A DNA stretch of 64,000 nt from Streptomyces viridiviolaceus. Its GTDB lineage: Bacteria > Actinomycetota > Actinomycetes > Streptomycetales > Streptomycetaceae. The position numbers were made by a program, and so were the translations under genes. The notes beneath the pieces were generated by a model that saw only the letters and a program-made list of their open reading frames with translations, did not search any database and was not told the origin of the DNA. This document shows, one piece after another, positions 42,542-51,277 of the stretch; within the stretch, counting starts at the first letter, position 1; every line of letters starts with the position of its first letter. The stretch spans positions 248,001-312,000 of the forward strand of contig NZ_BMWA01000004.1 in assembly GCF_014650995.1 (NCBI RefSeq), given 5' to 3'.

Positions 42542-42607
42542 GGGAGAGGGGATCTGTTCGGGCCAGGCGGTGGACCCGGCGCGGGCGCGGGGCCGATGGT
42601 GGGTGCC

Positions 42608-43534
42608 ATGAGTGATCACCACATGGCTCCGGCCGGCCCCGACGCGGTCGGCCGGTCCGTCGAGGCCGCGGAGGTCCGCCGTTTCTGGCAGGGACTCGGG
42701 CTGCCCGGGCTCGTCGACGTGCACACGCACTTCATGCCCGAGCGCGTGCTGCGCAAGGTCTGGGACTACTTCGACGCGCTCGGGCCGCTGACCGGCGGCG
42801 TCGAATGGCCGATCACCTACCGTGCGGAGGAGGACGAACGCACCGTTCTGCTGCGCGAGTTCGGGGTGCGCGCCTTCACGGCCATGCTCTACCCGCACAA
42901 ACCGGGCATGGCCCAGTGGCTGAACGGCTGGGCGGTGGACTTCGCCCGCCGGACGCCCGACTGCCTGCACACCTCGACGCTCTTCCCGGAACCGGGGGCC
43001 GAGGCGTACGTCCGCAGGGCCGTGGAGGAGGGAGCCCGGGTCTTCAAGGCGCACGTGCAGGTGGGGGCGTACGACCCGGCCGACGAGCTGCTGGACGGGG
43101 TGTGGGGGCTGCTCGCCGAGGCGCAGGTTCCGGTGGTGATCCACTGCGGCTCCGGACCGGCGCCGGGCAAGCACACCGGCCCCGGGCCGATCGCACGGGT
43201 GCTGGCGCGCCACCCCCGGCTGCGGCTGGTCGTCGCGCACATGGGGATGCCCGAGTACGAGGACTTCCTCGATCTCGCCGAGCGGTACGACGAGGTGCGG
43301 CTGGACACGACCATGGCGTTCACCGACTTCAGCGAGCGCCTCGCTCCGTTCCCCCGACGGGCCCTGCCCCGGCTGGCCGGCCTCGGCGACCGGATCCTGC
43401 TCGGCTCGGACTTCCCCAACATCCCGTACCCGTACGTCCACCAGCTCCGTGCCCTGGAGCGGCTGGAGCTGGGCGACGGGTGGCTGCGGGGCGTGTGCCA
43501 CGACAACGCGGCGCGGCTGTTCGCGGCGGCCTGA
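42608..43534 (+). CDS. Amidohydrolase-family metal-dependent hydrolase
   Basis: A 308-residue TIM-barrel hydrolase of the amidohydrolase-2 type. Metal ligands are in VDVHTHF (His pair), the later VIHCG, AHMGMPEY and GSDFPNIPYP; FKAHVQVG supplies the Lys region. This family includes decarboxylases and lactonases; the precise reaction cannot be told. The start is uncertain between ATG 42608 and an upstream codon at 42596. Confidence 0.88.
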   Translation: MSDHHMAPAGPDAVGRSVEAAEVRRFWQGLGLPGLVDVHTHFMPERVLRKVWDYFDALGPLTGGVEWPITYRAEEDERTVLLREFGVRAFTAMLYPHKPGMAQWLNGWAVDFARRTPDCLHTSTLFPEPGAEAYVRRAVEEGARVFKAHVQVGAYDPADELLDGVWGLLAEAQVPVVIHCGSGPAPGKHTGPGPIARVLARHPRLRLVVAHMGMPEYEDFLDLAERYDEVRLDTTMAFTDFSERLAPFPRRALPRLAGLGDRILLGSDFPNIPYPYVHQLRALERLELGDGWLRGVCHDNAARLFAAA

Positions 43535-43757
43535 CAGGGCCGGCCGGGCGGTCGGTTTCTCCCCGTCCGGCGCCCCGGCGCAGCGGGGGTCGCCGCGCTC
43601 GCCGGGTTCTGCGGCGGGCAAGACCGCGGGGCGACCGGCCCGGCGAGGAGGCGTTCCGGGGCGGCTGTCGGCTTCCTGAGCGCCGCCTGTGCGTTTCTCA
43701 GAGAAATCACAGCTCGGGGAAAGGGCTCTCTCAGAGCGTCCCGACATCGTCTCCGGT
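43535..43757. promoter_or_regulatory. Promoter region of the two-component/glycosyltransferase operon
   Basis: Upstream of the response regulator, TCTCAGAG occurs at 43696–43703 and 43729–43736, 33 bases apart. The first is inside the palindrome TTTCTCAGAGAAA (43694–43706). Repeats on one helix face near the start suggest autoregulation by the response regulator. Confidence 0.6.
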
Positions 43758-44498
43758 ATGACCACGACCTCGCCCCAGGGGCGCACCGAACTGCTGAGGC
43801 CGGACGGGAGCCCCGTCCGGGTGCTTGTGGTGGACGACGAGCTGTCGATCACCGAGCTGCTGTCCATGGCCCTGCGTTACGAGGGCTGGCAGATCCGCAG
43901 CGCGGGCGACGGCCACGGCGCCGTCCGGACCGCGCGCGAGTTCCGGCCCGACGCCGTCGTACTGGACATGATGCTGCCCGACATGGACGGGCTGAGCGTG
44001 CTCGGGCGGCTGCGCCGCGAGCTGCCCGACGTGCCGGTGCTGTTCCTGACCGCCAAGGACGCGGTCGAGGACCGGATCGCCGGGCTGACCGCCGGCGGCG
44101 ACGACTACGTCACCAAGCCGTTCAGCCTGGAGGAGGTCGTCGCCCGGCTGCGCGGACTGATCCGCCGGTCCGGCGCCGCCGACCGCCGCTCCGACTCCGT
44201 GCTGGTCGTGGGCGACCTCACCCTCGACGAGGACAGCCACGAGGTCACCAGGGGCGGCGACAGCATCCACCTGACCGCCACCGAGTTCGAACTGCTGCGC
44301 TTCCTGATGCGCAACCCGCGCCGGGTGCTCAGCAAGGCGCAGATCCTGGACCGGGTGTGGTCCTACGACTTCGGCGGACAGGCCAACGTGGTCGAGCTGT
44401 ACATCTCGTATCTGCGCCGAAAGATCGACGCCGGGCGGGAGCCGATGATCCACACCCGGCGCGGTGCCGGCTATCTGATCAAGCCCGCGGCGTCATGA
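43758..44498 (+). CDS. OmpR-family response regulator
   Basis: A 246-residue regulator. The receiver domain (about 20–135) has the acidic pair Asp26–Asp27, phosphoacceptor Asp70 (VVLDMM), and Lys120 (YVTKPF). The C-terminal winged helix (about 150–245) ends in VVELYISYLRRKID and TRRGAGYL. Its stop overlaps the kinase start (ATGA), so the pair is co-translated. Start ATG 43758 has a weak ribosome site. Confidence 0.94.
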   Translation: MTTTSPQGRTELLRPDGSPVRVLVVDDELSITELLSMALRYEGWQIRSAGDGHGAVRTAREFRPDAVVLDMMLPDMDGLSVLGRLRRELPDVPVLFLTAKDAVEDRIAGLTAGGDDYVTKPFSLEEVVARLRGLIRRSGAADRRSDSVLVVGDLTLDEDSHEVTRGGDSIHLTATEFELLRFLMRNPRRVLSKAQILDRVWSYDFGGQANVVELYISYLRRKIDAGREPMIHTRRGAGYLIKPAAS

Positions 44499-46051
44499 CC
44501 GGCCGACGACGGCCGCGGCCGCGGACCCTGCGGACGCGGCTCGTCGTCGCGTCCGTCGCACTGATCGCCGTGGTGTGCGCGGTGATCGGCACGGTGACGA
44601 CGCTGGCGCTGCGGTCGCATCTGTACGAGCAGTTGGACGGGCAGTTGCGGGAGGTCGCCGCCCGCGCTTCGGGCCTCTTCGCTCCCCCCGGCGGGCCGAA
44701 GGCCCGGGACCAGCAGGAGCCCGAGCCGGTCGACCTCACGGAGTTCGTCACCCACGGCCCACAGCCGAGCTACACCATCGCGGCGAAGGTGGAGAACGGC
44801 GTCGTCATAGAGGCCACCTATGGCGAGAAGTCCGAGGACGACTACTCGGTGAGCGCGAAGTCGCTCGACCGGGCACAGACCGCCGCGCTCGGTTCCGTGG
44901 CCCGGGACGAGGGCAAGCACACCGTGGACATACCCGGCCTCGGCGGATACCGCGTCACCTACCAGCAGGGCCCCAACGGCGCCTTCTACGTGGCCATCCC
45001 GACCACCGAGGTCGACAACACGGTCAACACCCTGATCCTCGTCGAGGTCAGCGTCACCGCCGCCGGCCTCATCGCCGCCTCCCTCGCCGGGACCGTCATC
45101 GTCGGCGTCGCGACCCGGCCCCTGCGCAGGGTCGCCGCCACCGCCACCAGGGTCTCCGAACTCCCGCTGCACAGCGGCGAGGTGAACCTCAACGAGCGGG
45201 TCCCGGAGTCCGAGTGCGACCCGCACACCGAGGTCGGCCGGGTCGGAGCCGCGCTCAACCGGATGCTGGACCACGTGCACGGCGCGCTGCACGCCCGGCA
45301 GCGGAGCGAGACGCGGGTACGGCAGTTCGTCGCGGACGCCAGCCACGAGCTGCGCACGCCGCTGGCCTCCATCCGCGGGTACGCCGAACTGACCAGGCGC
45401 GGCCGGGAACAGGTCGGCCCCGACACCCGGCACGCGCTGGGCCGGATCGAGTCCGAGGCCGGGCGCATGACGCTGCTCGTCGAGGACCTGCTCCTGCTCG
45501 CCCGCCTGGACGCGGGGCGGCCCCTGCAGTTCGAGCGGACCGACCTCGTACCGCTGGTCGTGGACACGATCAGCGACGCCCGGGCGGCCGGCCTCGACCA
45601 CAGCTGGCGGCTCGACCTGCCCGACGAACCGGCGCTCGTGTCGGCGGACGCGGCGCGGCTCCAGCAGGTCCTCGTCAACCTGCTCGGCAACGCCCGCAAC
45701 CACACCCCGCCCGGTACGACCGTCACCGCGCGCGTGCGGCGGAGCGGATCCTGGGTGTGCGTGGACGTCGAGGACAACGGGCAGGGCATTCCGCCCGAGC
45801 TGCTCCCGCACGTCTTCGAACGGTTCGCGCGCGGCGACTCCGCGCGCTCGCGCGCCACCGGCTCCACCGGGCTGGGGCTCGCCATCGTGCAGGCCGTGGC
45901 GGCCGCGCACGGCGGCGCCGTGACCGTCGACAGCGTGCCCGGGCGGACGGTGTTCACCCTGCACCTGCCCGCCCTGGCGGCCGAGGACGGCCATCAGGTC
46001 CGCTCACAGGCACAGCACAGCGTCACCACACGGGCGCGACAGGGGGTTTGA
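44495..46051 (+). CDS. Sensor histidine kinase
   Basis: A 518-residue membrane kinase with TM1 about 17–38, an extracytoplasmic sensor of about 140 residues and TM2 about 178–205. It then has HAMP, HisKA with His284 (DASHELRTPL), and HATPase_c with N box LLGNARNHTPPG, DNGQGIP and GSTGLGLAI. It pairs with the preceding response regulator. The two genes after it encode glycosyltransferases, so cell-envelope glycosylation is a plausible output or co-regulated function. Confidence 0.94.
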   Translation: MTGRRRPRPRTLRTRLVVASVALIAVVCAVIGTVTTLALRSHLYEQLDGQLREVAARASGLFAPPGGPKARDQQEPEPVDLTEFVTHGPQPSYTIAAKVENGVVIEATYGEKSEDDYSVSAKSLDRAQTAALGSVARDEGKHTVDIPGLGGYRVTYQQGPNGAFYVAIPTTEVDNTVNTLILVEVSVTAAGLIAASLAGTVIVGVATRPLRRVAATATRVSELPLHSGEVNLNERVPESECDPHTEVGRVGAALNRMLDHVHGALHARQRSETRVRQFVADASHELRTPLASIRGYAELTRRGREQVGPDTRHALGRIESEAGRMTLLVEDLLLLARLDAGRPLQFERTDLVPLVVDTISDARAAGLDHSWRLDLPDEPALVSADAARLQQVLVNLLGNARNHTPPGTTVTARVRRSGSWVCVDVEDNGQGIPPELLPHVFERFARGDSARSRATGSTGLGLAIVQAVAAAHGGAVTVDSVPGRTVFTLHLPALAAEDGHQVRSQAQHSVTTRARQGV

Positions 46052-46083
46052 GAAGAGTCGGTCCCATGCGAACCGACTCTTCT
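46051..46083 (+). promoter_or_regulatory. Start-codon hairpin of the glycosyltransferase gene
   Basis: AGAAGAGTCGGT at 46051–46062 pairs perfectly with 46072–46083 (12 bp). The 9-base loop holds the ATG at 46066–46068, and the kinase stop codon ends on the first stem base. Confidence 0.75.
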
Positions 46084-47457
46084 CCCGGCACCCTGCCGGC
46101 CCGGGAGCACCTCCCGGCCGCAGGAGCCGGTGCGCCCGTCCTGGACGTAGTGATCCCCGTCTACAACGAGGAGAAGGACCTCCGGCCGTGCGTCCTCAGA
46201 CTGCACGAGCACCTCACGCGCACCTTCCCGTACGGGTTCCGCATCACGATCGCGGACAACGCCTCCACGGACGCCACCCCGCACGTGGCCGCTCGACTGG
46301 CGGACCGGCTCGCGGAGGTCAGGTCCTTCCGGCTGGAGCAGAAGGGCCGCGGCCGGGCCCTGAGGACCGTCTGGTCGGCCTCCGACGCCCCGGTCCTCGC
46401 CTACATGGACGTGGACCTGTCCACCGACCTCAACGCGCTGCTGCCCCTGGTGGCCCCGCTGATCTCCGGACACTCCGACCTCGCGATCGGCTCCCGGCTG
46501 GCGCGCAGCTCCCGTGTCGTGCGCGGCGCCAAGCGGGAGTTCATCTCCCGCTCGTACAACCTCATCCTGCGCGGCTCCCTCCAGGCGCGCTTCTCCGACG
46601 CCCAGTGCGGTTTCAAGGCGATACGCGGGGACGTGGCCCGGGTGCTGCTGCCGCTGGTGGAGGACACCGGCTGGTTCTTCGACACCGAGATGCTGGTCCT
46701 CGCCGAGCGCGCGGGCCTGAGGATCCACGAGGTGCCGGTCGACTGGGTCGACGACCCGGACTCCACCGTGCACATCGTGAAGACGGCGACCGACGACCTC
46801 AAGGGCGTGTGGCGGGTCGGCAAGGCCCTGGCCACCGGTTCGCTGCCGCTGGACCGGCTGGCCCGGCCGTTCGGCGACGACCCGCGGGACCGGGACATCG
46901 CGGACGTTCCGCAGGGCCTGGCCCGTCAGCTCGTCGGCTTCTGCGTCGTCGGCGTCCTGTCCACCCTCTTCTACCTGCTGCTCTACAGCGGCTTCCGCCT
47001 CTTCGCCGGCTCGCAGCTCGCCAACGCCCTCGCCCTGCTGGTCTCGGCGGTCGCCAACACCGCCGCCAACCGGCGGCTGACCTTCGGGGTGCGCGGCCGG
47101 GGCGGCGCCGTACGGCACCAGGCGCAGGGCCTGGTGGTCTTCGGCATCGGGCTCGTCCTCACCAGCGGCTCGCTCGCCGCCCTGAACGCGGCGACGGCCG
47201 ACCCCGCCCACTCCACCGAACTGGCGGTGCTGATCGCCGCCAACCTCGCGGCCACCGTGCTGCGTTTCCTGCTCTTCCGGGCCTGGGTGTTCCCGGACGC
47301 GCCGCGAGCCCCGCACCGGGCGACCGCGGCCGGCACCACGGTCCCCATCCCCTGCCGCGCCGGTGACGTCGTCGACGCGGACCGCACCCGGGGCGAGCCG
47401 ACCCTGCGGCTGCAGCCGGTGCGCCCCGCCGACACCGACCCGAGGGACGGACGATGA
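46066..47457 (+). CDS. Glycosyltransferase family 2 – GtrA fusion
   Basis: A 463-residue protein. The N-terminal GT2 domain (about 25–255, dolichol-phosphate-mannose-synthase type) has VIPVYNEEKDLRP, the DxD motif YMDVDLST and DAQCGFKA. A GtrA-like membrane domain follows (about 285–415) with four helices, including RQLVGFCVVGVLSTLFYLLLY. Such fusions charge a lipid carrier with a sugar and move it across the membrane, which fits the GT39-like enzyme encoded next. The ATG 46066 lies in the loop of a perfect hairpin, 14 bases after the kinase stop. Confidence 0.9.
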   Translation: MRTDSSPGTLPAREHLPAAGAGAPVLDVVIPVYNEEKDLRPCVLRLHEHLTRTFPYGFRITIADNASTDATPHVAARLADRLAEVRSFRLEQKGRGRALRTVWSASDAPVLAYMDVDLSTDLNALLPLVAPLISGHSDLAIGSRLARSSRVVRGAKREFISRSYNLILRGSLQARFSDAQCGFKAIRGDVARVLLPLVEDTGWFFDTEMLVLAERAGLRIHEVPVDWVDDPDSTVHIVKTATDDLKGVWRVGKALATGSLPLDRLARPFGDDPRDRDIADVPQGLARQLVGFCVVGVLSTLFYLLLYSGFRLFAGSQLANALALLVSAVANTAANRRLTFGVRGRGGAVRHQAQGLVVFGIGLVLTSGSLAALNAATADPAHSTELAVLIAANLAATVLRFLLFRAWVFPDAPRAPHRATAAGTTVPIPCRAGDVVDADRTRGEPTLRLQPVRPADTDPRDGR

Positions 47458-49616
47458 CGACGCACCACGCCCCGGCGGCCCGTCCGGGGGACGCGCCCGC
47501 CGCGGACCGGTACCCGCCCCCAAAGGCCCCTCCCGGGCCCCGGCGGCCCCTCGGCCGGAGACTGTGGCGGGGCCGCCCCGAGGACCCCCGCTGGGTGCGC
47601 CCAGCCCTCCTCGGCCTGCTGCTGGCCACCTGTGTGCTCTACCTCTGGAACCTGAGCGCCTCCGGCTACGCCAACTCCTTCTACTCGGCGGCCGTCCAGG
47701 CCGGCAGCCAGTCCTGGAAGGCGTTCTTCTTCGGCTCGCTCGACGCCGGGAACGCCATCACCGTCGACAAGCCGCCGGCGGCGCTGTGGCCGATGGCGCT
47801 GGCGGTGCGGATCTTCGGTCTCTCGTCCTGGGCGATCCTCGTCCCCGAGGTGCTGATGGGCGTCGCGACGGTCGCCGTCGTGTACGCGGCGGTGCGCCGC
47901 CGGTCCGGTCCGGCGGCCGGGCTGATCTCCGGTGCCGTGCTGGCGCTGACGCCCGTCGCGGCGCTGATGTTCCGGTTCAACAACCCGGACGCCCTGCTGG
48001 CGCTGCTGATGTCCCTGGCCTGCTACCTCGTCGTCCGCGCCCTGGAGGACGGCCGGACCAAGTGGCTGGTGTGGGCGGGCGTCGCGATCGGCCTCGCGTT
48101 CCTGGCGAAGACGCTCCAGGCGTTCCTGATCCTGCCCGTCCTGGCCCTCGCCTACGGCGTCTGCGCCCCGGTGCGCCCGGGGAAGCGGCTGGGTCAACTC
48201 GCCCTCGCCACCCTGGCACTGCTCGTCTCCGGCGGCTGGTGGGTCGCGGTCGTGGAGCTGTGGCCGGAGTCCTCCCGCCCGTACATCGGAGGCTCGCAGA
48301 ACAACAGCTTCCTGGAACTGACCTTCGGCTACAACGGCCTCGGGCGGCTCAACGGCGAGGAGACCGGCAGCGTCGGCGGCGGTGGCGGCACGGGCGGCGG
48401 CGGACAGTGGGGCGAGACCGGCTGGGACCGGATGTTCAACTCCGAGATCGGCGGCCAGATCTCCTGGCTGCTCCCGGCGGCTCTGATCCTGCTGGCCGGG
48501 GGGCTGATCGCCACGCGCGGCCGCGGTCGTACCGACGCCGCCCGCGCGTCCCTCCTGGTCTGGGGCGGTTCGCTGCTGATGACCACGGCCGTCTTCAGCT
48601 ACATGGCGGGCATCTTCCACCAGTACTACACGGTCGCCCTCGCCCCCAGTCTGGCCGCGGTGGTCGGCATGGGCGCGGCGGCCCTGTGGGAGCGGCGCGA
48701 GCGGATCTGGGCCTCGCTGACCCTCGCCGCCGCCGTCACGGCGACCGCGGTCTGGGGGTACGTCCTGCTGGGTCGCACGCCCGACTACCTGCCCTGGCTG
48801 AAGTGGCTCGTCCTCGTCGGCGGCCTGGTCGCGGCGCTCGGCCTGATCTTCGTGGGCCGGGTGGGGCGGCGGGTCGCGTTCGCGGCGGCGGGGCTGGGCG
48901 TGGTGGCCGCGCTGGCGGGTCCCACGGCCTACACGCTCAGCACCGTCCAGGAGGGGCACACCGGTTCCATCGTGACGGCCGGTCCGTCCGGCGCGAGCAC
49001 GATGGGCGGCGGTGGCCGCGGCGGCGGGCCCGGGGGCGGCGGCTTTCCGGGCGGCGGGAACCCACAGGGGCAGGGGCCGGGTCAGAACCAGGGTCAGGGC
49101 CAGGGCCAGGGAGGGCCCGGTGCCGGTGGCTTCCCCGGTGGCGGTGGCCTCCCCGGCGGCGCGCCCGGCGGGAGCCGGCAGGGCAACGCCCTCCCCGGCG
49201 GCGGCGCGTCCGGCGAGGGCGGCCGGACGGGCGGCGGTGGCGGCATCGGCGGCCTGCTGAACGGCTCCGAGGTCGGCTCCGAGGCCAGGAAGCTGCTGGA
49301 GGCCGACGCGGACCGCTACACGTGGGTCGCGGCGGCGATCGGCTCCCAGAACGCCGCGAGTTACCAGCTGAGCACCGGCGACCCGGTGATGGCGATCGGC
49401 GGCTTCAACGGCACGGACCCGTCACCCACACTGGAGCGGTTCAAGAAGTACGTGGAGGACGGCAGGATCCACTACTTCATCGCCGGCGGCGGCATGGGCG
49501 GCGGCGACTCCGGCACCGCGGCGCAGATCACGTCCTGGGTGGAGGCCAACTTCACCGCGGTCACCGTCGGTTCGGCCACCTTCTACGACCTCACCCGGCC
49601 CTCGGGCGACAGCTGA
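47454..49616 (+). CDS. GT39/ArnT-like membrane glycosyltransferase with Gly-rich C-terminal region
   Basis: A 720-residue integral membrane protein. About eleven helices occupy residues 45–490. The first extracytoplasmic loop has SFYSAAVQAGSQSWKAFFFGSLD and ITVDKPP, the acidic-plus-Lys pattern of PMT/ArnT enzymes that use a lipid-linked sugar. A Gly/Gln/Pro-rich linker (about 515–590) precedes an extracytoplasmic domain of about 110 residues (YTWVAAAIGSQNAASYQLS; PVMAIGGFNGTDPSPTLERF). The start overlaps the previous stop (ATGA). The pair probably transfers a sugar to a surface protein or polymer. Confidence 0.88.
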   Translation: MTTHHAPAARPGDAPAADRYPPPKAPPGPRRPLGRRLWRGRPEDPRWVRPALLGLLLATCVLYLWNLSASGYANSFYSAAVQAGSQSWKAFFFGSLDAGNAITVDKPPAALWPMALAVRIFGLSSWAILVPEVLMGVATVAVVYAAVRRRSGPAAGLISGAVLALTPVAALMFRFNNPDALLALLMSLACYLVVRALEDGRTKWLVWAGVAIGLAFLAKTLQAFLILPVLALAYGVCAPVRPGKRLGQLALATLALLVSGGWWVAVVELWPESSRPYIGGSQNNSFLELTFGYNGLGRLNGEETGSVGGGGGTGGGGQWGETGWDRMFNSEIGGQISWLLPAALILLAGGLIATRGRGRTDAARASLLVWGGSLLMTTAVFSYMAGIFHQYYTVALAPSLAAVVGMGAAALWERRERIWASLTLAAAVTATAVWGYVLLGRTPDYLPWLKWLVLVGGLVAALGLIFVGRVGRRVAFAAAGLGVVAALAGPTAYTLSTVQEGHTGSIVTAGPSGASTMGGGGRGGGPGGGGFPGGGNPQGQGPGQNQGQGQGQGGPGAGGFPGGGGLPGGAPGGSRQGNALPGGGASGEGGRTGGGGGIGGLLNGSEVGSEARKLLEADADRYTWVAAAIGSQNAASYQLSTGDPVMAIGGFNGTDPSPTLERFKKYVEDGRIHYFIAGGGMGGGDSGTAAQITSWVEANFTAVTVGSATFYDLTRPSGDS

Positions 49617-49629
49617 CGAGTCGGCAGGG

Positions 49630-49661
49630 GGAGGGCGGTGGCTCCGGCCGCCGCCCTCCTT
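49630..49661 (+). terminator. Operon terminator
   Basis: GGAGGGCGG and CCGCCCTCC form an interrupted hairpin just after the glycosyltransferase stop, followed by TTCC. Confidence 0.65.
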
Positions 49662-49685
49662 CCGCGTCGTACGGAAACCTTCTTG

Positions 49686-49718
49686 TACAGCGTATGGGGA
49701 CCGCTATACAGTGTATGG
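49686..49718. promoter_or_regulatory. Repeat operator overlapping the MFS promoter
   Basis: TACAGCGTATGG (49686–49697) and TACAGTGTATGG (49707–49718) are 21 bases apart, and ATACAGTGTAT (49706–49716) is a perfect palindrome. The second repeat ends one base before the ATG, so the operator overlaps the start and the message may be leaderless. Confidence 0.7.
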
Positions 49719-49719
49719 C

Positions 49720-51225
49720 ATGACGACGACCCCGCAGGACCAGGCGCAGGCCGAACCCGCGCCCCAGGGCCACCCGCAGCGCTGGCTGATCCTCGGTGTC
49801 ATCTGCCTCGCCCAGCTCACCGTCCTGCTGGACAACACCGTGCTGAACGTGGCGATCCCCTCCCTCACGAGCGAGCTGGGCGCGGCCACGTCCGACATCC
49901 AGTGGATGATCAACGCCTACTCGCTCGTGCAGTCCGGGCTGCTGCTCACCGCGGGCAGCGCCGCCGACCGTTACGGCCGCAAGAAGATGCTGCTCGCGGG
50001 CCTCGTGCTGTTCGGCGCGGGCTCGCTGGTGGCCGGCCTCGCGGACTCCTCCGGCCAGCTGATCGCGGCACGCGCCGGGATGGGCGTCGGCGGCGCGCTG
50101 CTGCTGACCACCACCCTGGCCGTGGCCATGCAGATCTTCGCGCCCGAGGAGCACGTGAAGGCGATCGGCATCTGGAGCGCGGTCAACGCGCTGGGCTTCG
50201 CCTGCGGGCCGCTGATCGGCGGCTTCATGCTGAACCACTTCTGGTGGGGCGCGATCTTCCTGATCAACCTGCCGGTGGTGGCGCTGGGCCTGGTGGCGGT
50301 CGCCGCCCTGGTCCCCGAGTCGAAGAACCCGCAGGGCGACCGCCCCGACCTGCTCGGCGCCGTGCTCTCCACCATCGGCATGGCCTCCCTGGTCTACGCG
50401 ATCATCTCCGGACCCGAGCACGGCTGGACGTCGGCCCGGGTGCTGGTCACGGCGGCCGTCGCGGTCGTGGTCCTGGCAGTGTTCGCGTACTGGGAGAGCC
50501 GCGTCCCGTACCCCATGCTGGACCTGCACTTCTTCCGCCGCCGGTTCACGGGCGCGGTCGCCGGCGCGGTCCTGATCACTTTCGGCATGGGCGGCGCGCT
50601 GTTCCTGCTCACCCAGCACCTGCAGTTCGTGCTCGGCTACGGCCCCCTGGAGGCGGGCCTGCGGACCGCTCCGCTGGCCCTGTCGGTGGTGCTGCTGAAC
50701 TTCTCCGGGCTGTCCGCGAAGTGGACCGCGAAGCTGGGCACGCCGGTGTCGATCCTGCTGGGCATGGTGCTGATGTCGGCGGGCCTGGTGTCGATCGCCA
50801 CGCTGGCCGAGCACGGCTACGGCGGCACGCTGCTGGGCCTGCTGCTGATCGGCGCCGGGACCGCGGTCGCCAACCCGGCCATGGCACACGCGATCATGAG
50901 CGCGATCCCGCCGGCGAGGGCGGGGGTGGGCGCCGGCATCAACGGCACGCTGGCGGAGTTCGGCAACGGGCTGGGCGTGGCCGTGCTGGGCGCGGTACTC
51001 AACTCCCGCTTCGCGGCGCTGGTCCCGGTGGCGGCGTCGTCGTTGCCGGCGGCGCTGGCCTCGGCGGACGGGGAGGCCGAGGAGGCGCGGATCGTGGACG
51101 CGTTCTCCTCCGGGCTGGAGACCAGTCAGCTGGTGGGGGCGGTTGCCGTGTTGCTGGGCGGGGTGCTGGCGGCCGCGTTGCTGCGGAGGGCGGAGCGGGC
51201 AGACTCGGAGGTCGGGAGCGACTAG
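49720..51225 (+). CDS. DHA2-family MFS drug exporter (14 TM)
   Basis: A 501-residue exporter. Motif A is SAADRYGRKKML, motif D1 is LLDNTVLNVAIP and motif C is SAVNALGFACGPLIGG; about fourteen membrane segments match EmrB/QacA-type proton antiporters. Start ATG 49720 is preferred to ATG 49711 because both lack ribosome sites and the former fits the operator layout. It is followed 52 bases later by a TetR gene in the same direction, the likely repressor. Confidence 0.92.
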   Translation: MTTTPQDQAQAEPAPQGHPQRWLILGVICLAQLTVLLDNTVLNVAIPSLTSELGAATSDIQWMINAYSLVQSGLLLTAGSAADRYGRKKMLLAGLVLFGAGSLVAGLADSSGQLIAARAGMGVGGALLLTTTLAVAMQIFAPEEHVKAIGIWSAVNALGFACGPLIGGFMLNHFWWGAIFLINLPVVALGLVAVAALVPESKNPQGDRPDLLGAVLSTIGMASLVYAIISGPEHGWTSARVLVTAAVAVVVLAVFAYWESRVPYPMLDLHFFRRRFTGAVAGAVLITFGMGGALFLLTQHLQFVLGYGPLEAGLRTAPLALSVVLLNFSGLSAKWTAKLGTPVSILLGMVLMSAGLVSIATLAEHGYGGTLLGLLLIGAGTAVANPAMAHAIMSAIPPARAGVGAGINGTLAEFGNGLGVAVLGAVLNSRFAALVPVAASSLPAALASADGEAEEARIVDAFSSGLETSQLVGAVAVLLGGVLAAALLRRAERADSEVGSD

Positions 51226-51277
51226 AGCTCCTGTGACGTGCGTTGTCGCGCGGTCGACGAGTCGAGGAGAGGTGCGT

